Assembly (NCBI GenBank): GCA_014728185.1
Contig: WJMB01000039.1
Span: forward strand, 1-18,221
Reading direction: 5' to 3'
DNA from: Candidatus Coatesiibacteriota bacterium
GTDB lineage: Bacteria > RBG-13-66-14
Length of the DNA stretch: 18,221 nt
In this document: positions 1-6,311 of the stretch, piece after piece
How the letters are laid out: every line of letters starts with the position of its first letter
Position numbering within the stretch: the stretch's first letter is position 1
Made by a program: the position numbers and the translations under genes
The notes under the pieces: model-generated
What the model was told of the DNA's origin: nothing
Seen by the model: only the letters and a program-made list of their open reading frames with translations
The model's database searches: none

Positions 1-185
1 CAGGGGTTTGTCGCGTCAACGGGAAAGAATATAGCAGCTAAAATTGACTGCGACAAGGCTTGTCTGGGGTTCTAGAAGGGTTTTCCGTGTCTCAATAAGC
101 TGTAGGATGCCTAACTGCGAGATAGGGGGGGGTTGAGTAACGGCCCACTGACAGGATATGTCAGCGAGATCCCGCGTCACAAATC
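1..185. other. Non-coding left edge
   Basis: No coding region can be supported here. It contains a promoter-like pair pointing out of the window (listed separately), a run of eight G at about 125-132, and a small stem-loop at 148-164 (CTGACA, loop GGATA, TGTCAG). The stem-loop lies about 20 bases downstream of the 5-alpha-reductase-like gene and has no T-run, so it is a weak terminator candidate at best. Confidence 0.5.
28..56 (-). promoter_or_regulatory. Sigma-70-type promoter facing out of the window
   Basis: On the minus strand TTGTCG (51-56) is followed by a 17-base spacer and TATATT (28-33). It would drive a gene lying to the left of position 1. The pair resembles the promoter proposed at 17303-17331 (TTGTCC-N17-TATACT). 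Inference from motif only. Confidence 0.5.
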
Positions 186-947
186 TCAGAGGATGCCTGG
201 AAAGACGGCCCGGCGGTTCGTGGGGTAATCGGGGAAGGTGTCGCGGTACCAGCGGTGGTGGGAGAGCGCCCGGGGGACCAGGTTGGCGGCGGTCCAGACG
301 GCGAAGACCAGGCCCGGCAGGCTCCAGGTCAACAGCGCCCAGCCACTCCACTGGGCGATCTCGCCCAGATAGTTGGGGCAGCTCACCCAGCGGAAGAGAC
401 CGCCCCGGGGTATCGCGTAGCCCGTCCCACCGTCGCGGCGCAGCGAGCGCAGCCGAGCGTCGGCCCGCAGGTGGGTCAGCAAACCGAGAAGAAAGAGCAG
501 ACAGCCGACGATGAAGCGGGGATCGCTCAGCCAGGCGGCTTCGCGGGGCGGGCCGAGGGCGTTGAGCCAGCGGCTGTTGGTGTAGGCGTTGACCAGGTTG
601 AACAGCACGGCCATGCCCATCACGGCGACGGGCATCGTCTTGCCGCGGTCGCGGATCAGGAAGGGGTAGATGAAGGCCCGGTAGAGGTAATGCAGCAGCC
701 AGAGGGCGCAGAAGACCAGGTTGACCGGCTCGACTGTCCGTGGCGAGGCCAGGAAGAGCGACAGGTAGAGCAGGGGGGCGGGGGCCTCCATCAGCAGCCA
801 GCCCAGGCGGGCCGGGAGCTCGGGTCCCCAACCCCGTCGGCGGTGGCGACCGTAGGGCGCGCTGATGAAGAGCAGGGCGACGGCCGTCGCCCCGGCGACG
901 CCGAGCCAGACATAGAGCAGCACGCGGATGAAGGCGGTTTCGGTCAT
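186..947 (-). CDS. Steroid 5-alpha-reductase (SRD5A) family membrane reductase, full length
   Basis: The 253-residue hydrophobic protein aligns by eye along its whole length with vertebrate SRD5A1 (259 residues). Shared blocks are YGRH (32-35), an acidic site ME (53-54), HY-x2-R-x2-IYPF (86-96), DPRF (142-145), TGY-x-IPRGGLF (175-185), PNYLGE (191-196) and HHRWY near residue 230. The family reduces a C=C bond conjugated to a carbonyl in steroids or polyprenyl/lipid enones, using NADPH inside the membrane. The catalytic Glu (54) and Tyr (87) are present, but the Gln usually preceding the Glu is Met53 (codon at 789-791). It is probably the last gene of an operon with the epimerase (39-base gap) and the porin. 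The ATG has no clear Shine-Dalgarno sequence. The family is secure; the substrate is unknown. Confidence 0.85.
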   Translation of the reverse strand: MTETAFIRVLLYVWLGVAGATAVALLFISAPYGRHRRRGWGPELPARLGWLLMEAPAPLLYLSLFLASPRTVEPVNLVFCALWLLHYLYRAFIYPFLIRDRGKTMPVAVMGMAVLFNLVNAYTNSRWLNALGPPREAAWLSDPRFIVGCLLFLLGLLTHLRADARLRSLRRDGGTGYAIPRGGLFRWVSCPNYLGEIAQWSGWALLTWSLPGLVFAVWTAANLVPRALSHHRWYRDTFPDYPTNRRAVFPGIL

Positions 948-986
948 AGTGTTTGATTAAGCCCTGTTAATCACTCGGGTTGCAAC

Positions 987-1976
987 TCAGAGCATCCCCC
1001 GGCGACGGAACCAGGCCGCGGTGTCGGCCAAGGTTTTTTCCAGGGGTCGGGGGCGATAGGCCAACTCGCGTCGTGCGCGGCAGCAGTCGACGACGGCGGA
1101 GCCGCTCAGAGCGTCCAGGGCCTCCCGGGTCAACAGCGGCTCGCGGTCGGTCAGTCCGGCCAGCAGCTCGCCGACCAGGGCGGCGGCTCGGGCCGGGCTC
1201 AGCGGCGCGGCGATTCGCGGTGCGTTGACCCCGACGGCGGCGCACCAGTGTCGCGCCAGCTCGAGCAGGGAGAGCCGGTGACCGCCGAGGAGGTAGAGAC
1301 CGCCGCGCGGAGCCCTTTCGGCGGCGGTGAGTATTCCCCGGGCGACATCACGGGCGTCGACCCAGTCGAAGGCGCCCTCGACCAGGCAGGGCAGGCGGCG
1401 ATCGGCCAGAGCGATCAACAATCGCCCCAGACGCGAGGGGCCGTGGTCCCGGGGGCCGATCACGGCGGTGGGGGCGACGACGACGGCGTCGAGGCCCCGG
1501 GCGGCCGCCCCTAGAACCGCGCCCTGAGCCCGGGCCTTGCTGCGGGCGTAGGGGGAAGCGTGAGGGGAATCCTCGAGGGAGGCGCTTTCGGTCAACACCC
1601 CGCCGGGGGGCGGCGGGGCGAAGGCCTGGACCGAGGAGCAGTGGATCATCCGGGCGCCCGACTCGCGGCAGACTCGGGCGACGTTGCGGCTGCCGACGAC
1701 GTTGATTCGTCGCACCGCGCCGCCCCGACCGCCGAGGATCGAAACCGCGCCGGCCAGGTGGAAGACTACCCCGCAACCGGTGAAGGCCCGACGCAGACTC
1801 GCCGGGTCCAACACGTCGCCCGGAACTGTCTCGACGGCCTCACGGTCCAGACCGGCGAGCGAACGGTGGACCAGGCAGCGCACCCGGTATCCGGCGCTCA
1901 GGAGCTCGGGGACCAGGTTGGCGCCCAGGTGCCCGGCGGCGCCGGTGACGGCGACGGTCGTTGTTAGGCCGGGCAT
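987..1976 (-). CDS. NAD(P)-dependent epimerase/dehydratase or 3-beta-HSD-like reductase (extended SDR)
   Basis: A 329-residue extended short-chain dehydrogenase. The N-terminal Rossmann motif TGAAGHLG (Gly12, 15, 18) binds NAD(P). HLAGAVS (73-79) is the typical beta-4 motif. Ser114/115 with Tyr143-x3-Lys147 forms the catalytic set, and the C-terminal half is the variable substrate domain. Closest family types are dihydroflavonol-4-reductase, 3-beta-hydroxysteroid dehydrogenase and HpnA-like proteins; sequence alone does not choose. The reading frame stays open upstream to 2141, but that part lies inside the porin gene and is low-complexity shadow. I chose the ATG at 1974-1976, one base past the porin stop (1978-1980), because the Rossmann fold begins right after it. 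Tight coupling to the porin and to the 5-alpha-reductase gene downstream suggests one transcript. Confidence 0.85.
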   Translation of the reverse strand: MPGLTTTVAVTGAAGHLGANLVPELLSAGYRVRCLVHRSLAGLDREAVETVPGDVLDPASLRRAFTGCGVVFHLAGAVSILGGRGGAVRRINVVGSRNVARVCRESGARMIHCSSVQAFAPPPPGGVLTESASLEDSPHASPYARSKARAQGAVLGAAARGLDAVVVAPTAVIGPRDHGPSRLGRLLIALADRRLPCLVEGAFDWVDARDVARGILTAAERAPRGGLYLLGGHRLSLLELARHWCAAVGVNAPRIAAPLSPARAAALVGELLAGLTDREPLLTREALDALSGSAVVDCCRARRELAYRPRPLEKTLADTAAWFRRRGML

Positions 1977-1977
1977 C

Positions 1978-3261
1978 CTAGAAGGCCGCCTCGACGCGCA
2001 GGTAGGCCAGGTGGGGATAGGACGGGACGTTGAAGCCGCCCAGCTCGACGCCGTCGTGGCCGAACTCGCTCTCGACCGAACCGAAGAAGAGGAAGCCGCC
2101 CAGGGTAGCGTTGACATTGTCGGAGAGGTTGAAGCGCACACCGGGGCCGACCAGGCCGCCGCCGTCGGAAAGGTTGACCAGACCCAGGGCGTTGGCGGTT
2201 ATCAGCGAGGCCAAGTCGAAATCCAGGCTGGCGAAGAGGTAGTCCCGACCCAACACCAGCGCATCGCCCGCGGCCAGGCTCAGCCAGTCGTAGTCGGCGA
2301 AATCCGCCGCCCCGGCCTCGTCGTGGTAGTACTCGACCAGGGCGGTGAGGTCCTCGCCAAAGGTGTACTCGATCCCGGCGTCCAGCCGCCAGGTCGACTC
2401 GACCTCTAGGTCGTCGGAGTAGGGCAGGTCCCAGCCCAGCTCCAACCACAGCCCGGGGCCGTCCCAGTCGCCGATGATCACGTCGCCGTTGAGCCAGAAC
2501 GTGAGGAAGTGGTTCCGAATCCCAGGGGCGTAGTCGCCGACGTGGTGGTAGGCCGCCGAACAGTCGAAACCGGCCAGGTTGCCGAACACGCGCAGACCGT
2601 AGGTCCCGTCTGCGGCGTAGCGCCTGGGTACGACGGTCGCCTCGAAACCGCTGAAACGGCCGAAGTAGAGGCTGCCGGTCAGCGCGTCCACGCCGGGGTC
2701 TTCGACGGTGGGATCGACGAAGCTGGCGTTGACGAAGAGGTCGGAGGGGTTGAAGAGGTAGGCCGGTCCCCGGGCCAGCTTCTGCCGACCCAGGGTCAGC
2801 TCGAAGTTCTCGGTGAACCAGCCGACGTTGGCACGGTCCAGCTCGAGATCCAGCTCCTCGCCGTCCGAGTACTGCAGATCGTAGCCCGTGTAAGCGTGGG
2901 CCAGCAGGCTGACCTCGACCTTGGTCGCCCCGGAGCGTGAGGTGAGATCGAAGCGGGCCTCGGCGAAGCTGCCCAACTCGTCCTCCCTGGTGGCGTAGTA
3001 GCGCCCCCAGAGGTCCAGCCGGCCGATGAACTCCAGCCCCTCGCCGAAGAGGGCGCCCAGGTCGAAGTCGTCGCCACCCGAGGACGACTCGCCGTCCCCG
3101 CCACCGTAGATCGAGGGCAGCTCGTTACTCGCTTCACCATCCCCGTCTCCGTCTCCGTCGTCGCCCCCACCACCGCCGTAGATCGGCGGCAGGTCATCCT
3201 CGGCCGCGACGGTGAGGGGCGATAGCATCAAACAGAGCAGCAGGGCCACGATGGTGCGCAT
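1978..3261 (-). CDS. Outer-membrane beta-barrel porin (alginate-export/porin-like)
   Basis: A 427-residue protein with an N-terminal signal peptide (about 1-20, ending AVAA-type LTVAA). After it comes a glycine/acid-rich linker holding two copies of LP-x-IYGGG (24-31 and 48-55), then a long series of amphipathic beta strands (alternating aromatic/hydrophobic with polar residues) from about residue 75. It ends in Phe (RVEAAF), the usual C-terminal signal for outer-membrane barrel assembly. Segments such as LTLGRQKLARGPAYLFNPSD resemble barrels of the alginate-export/porin group, in which a GRQ motif precedes a pore loop. It is probably an outer-membrane channel of unknown specificity. First gene of the operon with the SDR and 5-alpha-reductase genes; a TTGACA promoter lies just upstream (3295-3324), and a possible sigma-54-type site farther up (3454-3474). 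Confidence 0.8.
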   Translation of the reverse strand: MRTIVALLLCLMLSPLTVAAEDDLPPIYGGGGGDDGDGDGDGEASNELPSIYGGGDGESSSGGDDFDLGALFGEGLEFIGRLDLWGRYYATREDELGSFAEARFDLTSRSGATKVEVSLLAHAYTGYDLQYSDGEELDLELDRANVGWFTENFELTLGRQKLARGPAYLFNPSDLFVNASFVDPTVEDPGVDALTGSLYFGRFSGFEATVVPRRYAADGTYGLRVFGNLAGFDCSAAYHHVGDYAPGIRNHFLTFWLNGDVIIGDWDGPGLWLELGWDLPYSDDLEVESTWRLDAGIEYTFGEDLTALVEYYHDEAGAADFADYDWLSLAAGDALVLGRDYLFASLDFDLASLITANALGLVNLSDGGGLVGPGVRFNLSDNVNATLGGFLFFGSVESEFGHDGVELGGFNVPSYPHLAYLRVEAAF

Positions 3262-3294
3262 GGGCTCGACCTCGGTTTGTAAGGTGACCCGTCG

Positions 3295-3324
3295 AGCTTA
3301 CGGCCCGGCGCCGTACCGTGTCAA
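3295..3324 (-). promoter_or_regulatory. Sigma-70-type promoter of the porin operon
   Basis: On the minus strand a perfect -35 box TTGACA (3319-3324) is followed by an 18-base spacer and TAAGCT (3295-3300) as a weak -10. Transcription would start near 3288 and give a leader of about 27 bases before the porin ATG. The -35 lies only 16 bases from the end of the palindromic element at 3341-3535. Confidence 0.5.
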
Positions 3325-3391
3325 TAGCGGGATGCGGACACCGCCGGGCCGCCTTTGCCCTTACTCCGGCCGAATCCCCGCGCACCCGCCC

Positions 3392-3412
3392 GGCGTTGGC
3401 ACGTTTCTTGCA
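3392..3412 (+). promoter_or_regulatory. Sigma-54-type -24/-12 site, plus-facing (copy 1)
   Basis: TTGGCACG-TTTC-TTGCA matches the consensus YTGGCACG-N4-TTGCW at every defined base, with the required GG-to-GC spacing. It points rightward, toward the antisense strand of the LolA-like gene, and faces the mirror-image site at 3454-3474. Confidence 0.5.
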
Positions 3413-3453
3413 GCAGGGCGGGGGTGGTTTTCGGGCGGTCCCTCCCCGCACTC

Positions 3454-3474
3454 CGCAAGAAACGTGCCAACGCC
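3454..3474 (-). promoter_or_regulatory. Sigma-54-type -24/-12 site facing the porin operon (copy 1)
   Basis: On the minus strand TTGGCACG-TTTC-TTGC is followed by G rather than the preferred A/T. A start about 12 bases downstream (near 3444) would give a leader of about 180 bases before the porin ATG at 3261. Its potential activator-binding region, 3516-3535, is the outer arm of the palindromic element. Confidence 0.5.
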
Positions 3475-3610
3475 TCCCCCCTCGGACGCCCGAAGACGTC
3501 GGTTGGGAGGAGGCGGGGCAAAGGTGGCCCGGCGGCGTTGCCGGTTCATGGTCGGGCAAGTGGTACGGGGTATGGTCACGTCGCAGCGTCTCGGTCACGT
3601 CCAGACATGA

Positions 3611-3643
3611 GAAAAAGTGAACCGGGGAGCCAAGGTCCCCGGT
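3611..3643 (-). terminator. Rho-independent terminator of the LolA-like gene
   Basis: The stem is ACCGGGGA (3621-3628) with TCCCCGGT (3636-3643) and a 7-base loop. On the minus strand it is followed by TCAC and then five T (3612-3616). It lies 35 bases past the stop codon of the LolA-like gene. Confidence 0.75.
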
Positions 3644-3678
3644 GTTCGATCGAATTCTCAAGACTCGGGCCGTTCCGT

Positions 3679-4422
3679 CTAGCGCCCCAGGCTGGAGGTC
3701 GAGAAGAGGCTCTCCTCGAGGACCAGGTCGTAGCGAACGTTGAGCATGGTCATCTTGGTCACTGAGTTGTCCTGCAGACCGCGCACCTCGGTGTAGTAGG
3801 GGGTGGGGATGTCGTCGATCATCCGGATGTCACGCATCAGCATCCGCTTGAGTTCCTCGCCGGTCTCGTCGTAGTAATCTATGCGCAGCGGCACCCAGGT
3901 GGACTTGTCGACCCAGGCCACCAGCTTGGAGTAGGAGCTGTAGGAGTAGCTGGGGATCAGCTCGACCTTGTAGCAATCGACGCCGGAGTAATCGGCGGAG
4001 CCCAGCAGCTCGGCGGAGTAGTTGTCGGCGTAGTTGCCCGACAGGGACATGTCCTCGTAGGTCATGTTCGAGCCCATCACGCTGCGTTGGCGGGCGTTGG
4101 CGGCGATCTGCCGGGTGCGGCCGGTGTCGGCGAAGTAGGTCCAGATGTCGTCGCCGTAATCCAGAACCAGGAAGGTGGTACCGGCAACGCTCTCGGGCTT
4201 GATGTAGCGGCTGAGCTGCAGGCGGCTGCCGTCCTTGGCGTAGCTCTCGATGGTGAAGTTGCGCGTCTCCCCCTCCGGGGTGACGATGGTCTGCTGGGCC
4301 ACGCTCCACATGTTGGGCGTGGAGAAGGTGGCGTCGACCTTCTCGATGATTTCCTCGCCGGTGATCGCAACGACGGGGAGCGCCAGGGCGAGCAGCAGCG
4401 CGGGGAGGACGAGCTTGTTCAT
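3679..4422 (-). CDS. Outer-membrane lipoprotein-sorting (LolA-like) periplasmic protein
   Basis: A 247-residue exported protein. A signal peptide covers residues 1-19 (LVLPALLLALALPVVA), followed by GEEIIEKVDATF, the standard opening of COG2834 LolA-like proteins. The rest is beta-rich, with segments typical of the family: an ESYAKDG strand, LDYGDDIWTYFADTGRTRQI, MTYEDMSLS and YYDETGEELKRM. These proteins bind lipid or lipoprotein acyl chains in an open half-barrel and help move them to the outer membrane. The frame is open to 4569, but the ATG at 4420-4422 has AGGAG eight bases upstream and begins exactly at the signal peptide. Probably monocistronic: terminator at 3611-3643, candidate promoter at 4467-4495. 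Confidence 0.85.
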   Translation of the reverse strand: MNKLVLPALLLALALPVVAITGEEIIEKVDATFSTPNMWSVAQQTIVTPEGETRNFTIESYAKDGSRLQLSRYIKPESVAGTTFLVLDYGDDIWTYFADTGRTRQIAANARQRSVMGSNMTYEDMSLSGNYADNYSAELLGSADYSGVDCYKVELIPSYSYSSYSKLVAWVDKSTWVPLRIDYYDETGEELKRMLMRDIRMIDDIPTPYYTEVRGLQDNSVTKMTMLNVRYDLVLEESLFSTSSLGR

Positions 4423-4466
4423 CACGGGTACTCCTTTCCACAAACGGTCGGAATGACGTTTAGCCC

Positions 4467-4495
4467 AGTATAGCAGCCCCGGCGGGCGCATTCCA
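4467..4495 (-). promoter_or_regulatory. Possible promoter of the LolA-like gene
   Basis: On the minus strand TATACT (4467-4472) lies 17 bases from a weak -35, TGGAAT (4490-4495). The implied leader before the ATG at 4422 is about 38 bases. The -10 is good, the -35 poor. Confidence 0.4.
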
Positions 4496-4800
4496 GTTCG
4501 AAGCCGGGGATGATCGCAATGGTGTAACCGGGGAAGCGGGGAGGAGATTATAATGTTAGGGACTATCACATGATACTGGACAAGTTTGGTAACCTGGATA
4601 GCTTCATCTGGGATGGAGCCATGAAAACTACTCGATGTACGGCGTCAACTCGTGAGGCCGGCCGGCTATGATAGGTTTTAATTCAAGCGATAGATTGCTA
4701 TTGGCATGTCACGCAATATCAGTCTCTTAAAACCTGTGAGTGGGACCTACAGCTTCCCGATTCCAGTGGCGATAAAACAAGGGATCATATACTCTATACG

Positions 4801-5103
4801 GATCGAATCGTGATTCTTTCCTGTTGATAATAGAGGTGATAATCTTAAGATGCCTGTCACAGAACGGGCAGTTGTAAAGTGGAGGCATTCAAAGGGCGTT
4901 ATCAGTAGCAAATCTTGTTATCCGCGCGCTTGTCTTTTCTCTGACAGCAAAGGCTGTTGACTCTTAAGTGCTGGAATAACAAGCAATAAGGGCACGCTAA
5001 ATGAATGCTTGATTAATAAACGGCACACTTCGGAGACGTGAATCAAGGCCAAGTAGGCCGCTCCCGGTCAGCCTGATCTGGTCCGATCATGTTCCATGAT
5101 GCC
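4801..5103. repeat. ~300 bp dispersed intergenic repeat, copy A
   Basis: Aligned by eye with copy B (11212-11520). The first 60 bases have about 9 differences, including an identical block CTGTTGATAATAGAGGTGAT, and the last 46 have about 9. The middle is more diverged but collinear. Copy C (8348-8645) is more distant. Nothing suggests coding; stops are frequent in all frames. It lies upstream of the LolA-like gene. Confidence 0.8.
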
Positions 5104-5429
5104 GCTGGTGAAATGTCAGTCAGTCCTTCATAGCTCGACAGGCCGCCATTATCCTTAGGATGGACTTGTGGCCTCAAGCTCGACTACTTATGAAGGCAAA
5201 AGGTTGGAAGACCGGCGGTCCCGCCGGCTGGGAAGCCGCAACTGCCGGAGGACAAGCCAGAAGCAGGGTGCTGTTTTGCAAAGCAACGTTTACCCCACAA
5301 CCGGCTCTCCGCGTTGTCGCCATTGGCAAGGCGAATAACAAGAACATTTTCGTCTGAGCTGTTTTCTTTGGTTGCTGATGCTGCTGCGCTTTACTGTGAT
5401 AATCTCGCAGAGGATTATGCGGAGGTTGG

Positions 5430-5456
5430 AAAACGGGGACGGCCGCGGCCGTCCCC
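5430..5456 (-). terminator. Rho-independent terminator after the anti-sigma gene
   Basis: A perfect palindrome, GGGGACGGCC/GCGGCCGTCCCC (5435-5456), folds into a strong hairpin. On the minus strand it is followed by GTTTTCC. It lies 24 bases after the anti-sigma stop codon and closes that unit. Confidence 0.8.
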
Positions 5457-5480
5457 TGGCTTATTGATGGTAACGTGATG

Positions 5481-6311
5481 CTACTCGATGTCGTCGGTTT
5501 CGCTGGAAGGACCCTCGACCGGCTCTTCTTCGGCCGCTTCGATGTCCGAATCGGCATCCGTCTCATCGGCGAGCAGGCCGAGGGATGCGGCACCGGCTTC
5601 GCTATCTGTGTCGACGGGCAGGGTGGGCAGTCCGGCGACATCGGCGCCCAGCGGACGGGAGGCGCTGCTGGAGACCATGGAGAAGGTGATGTCGGAGCTG
5701 TACTCGGTCTTGGGCGCCGTGGTCTGTTCAGCCTCGCGGGAGAGGGCCTCGTTGGCGATCACGTGGCGGGAGAGGTCCTGGCTGGTGGCCGTCTGGATCT
5801 CGGAGTTGGCCAGGTGGTCGGCCAGGTAGTGCTCGGGCTGCGGATCGCTTTCAGCGTAGCCGCCCGGTAGTTCGGGGTTGATCTTCTTCTCGTCGCCGTC
5901 AAGCAGGTCGGGGTTCTCGAAACCGGCCAGCGTCGGGGCGGCGCCAGTGTGGTAACCGGGGGTCTCGCCCGAGGAGTTGAAGCCCAGCAGCAGGGCGACC
6001 AGGGTCAGCCCGGCCACGCCCAGGCTGGCCAGTGCGTAGCGCCAACTGCTCGCGCGGGTCCAGCGACGGGGTTCGCCCGCCTCGCGCTGCCGGCCGATCA
6101 ACCGGGTGCGCGACATCACTCGGGCGGTGAAGCCGTCGGGCAGAGGCTGCTGGATGCTTCCCAGGGTGTTCTTGAGCAGTCGGTACTGGACGAGTTCGCC
6201 GCGGCAGCCCGGGCAGGTATCCAGGTGTCGGGCAACCTGGGCTTTCTCCGCGGAGCTCAGTTCGTCGTCGACGTAAGCTGAGAGCAGCTTCTTGATACGC
6301 CAGCAGTTCAC
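5481..6311 (-). CDS. Zinc-finger anti-sigma factor, membrane-anchored (zf-HC2)
   Basis: A 276-residue protein. Residues 1-45 form the anti-sigma zinc-binding domain with Cys3 and His29-x3-Cys33-x2-Cys36 (HLDTCPGC). A single membrane segment lies at about 92-111 (YALASLGVAGLTLVALLLGF). The rest, about 165 residues, is an extracytoplasmic region with a very acidic tail and no recognised domain. Anti-sigma factors of this type hold an ECF sigma factor inactive until an envelope signal arrives; the ECF sigma gene upstream is the likely partner. The frame is open to 6512, but I chose the GTG at 6309-6311: GGGAG lies seven bases upstream and the ZAS domain starts right there. Unusually, it is separated from the sigma gene by more than 800 bases and a small gene. 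Confidence 0.85.
   Translation of the reverse strand: MNCWRIKKLLSAYVDDELSSAEKAQVARHLDTCPGCRGELVQYRLLKNTLGSIQQPLPDGFTARVMSRTRLIGRQREAGEPRRWTRASSWRYALASLGVAGLTLVALLLGFNSSGETPGYHTGAAPTLAGFENPDLLDGDEKKINPELPGGYAESDPQPEHYLADHLANSEIQTATSQDLSRHVIANEALSREAEQTTAPKTEYSSDITFSMVSSSASRPLGADVAGLPTLPVDTDSEAGAASLGLLADETDADSDIEAAEEEPVEGPSSETDDIE

Larger units (their letters stand above)
3341..3535. repeat. Nested palindromic element, copy 1
   Basis: The outer stem is 3341-3360 paired with 3516-3535: 20 base pairs, one of them a G-T wobble. The inner stem is 3392-3411 with 3455-3474: 20 perfect base pairs, arm GGCGTTGGCACGTTTCTTGC. The segments between are 31, 43 and 41 bases. A second copy with the same architecture is at 8737-8936. 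The two copies keep the cores CCTTTGCC/GGCAAAGG and TTGGCACGTTTCTTGC/GCAAGAAACGTGCCAA and differ elsewhere by paired changes. The inner arms match the sigma-54 promoter consensus. It lies between the LolA-like gene terminator and the porin promoter. It could be a regulatory cassette, a structured RNA or a small palindromic mobile element. Confidence 0.85.
4423..5480. other. 1.06 kb A+T-richer intergenic region
   Basis: No coding region can be supported; short open frames on either strand lack ribosome sites and codon bias. It holds the LolA-like gene promoter candidate, copy A of the ~300 bp dispersed repeat (4801-5103), a short GC palindrome at 5212-5227 (CCGGCGG/CCGCCGG) and the anti-sigma terminator (5430-5456). 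Weak resemblance to the copy-C flank starts around 4691, so the repeat may extend to the left of its well-matched part. Confidence 0.6.

Noticed and set aside
3212..3765. Several overlapping open frames crossing palindromic element copy 1
   Set aside because: They run through the inverted repeat, have Arg/Pro-rich products, no ribosome sites and no homologue in copy 2.
5212..5227. GC palindrome CCGGCGG-TC-CCGCCGG
   Set aside because: Short, with too small a loop, not next to a gene end and without a T-run; no function can be supported.
4423..5480. CRISPR array, tRNA or riboswitch in the long intergenic gaps (also 8237-8946, 10981-12050, 14417-15267)
   Set aside because: Repeats are long, diverged and dispersed, not short and evenly spaced. 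No tRNA arm pattern or known riboswitch core was recognised by eye; a covariance search was not possible.
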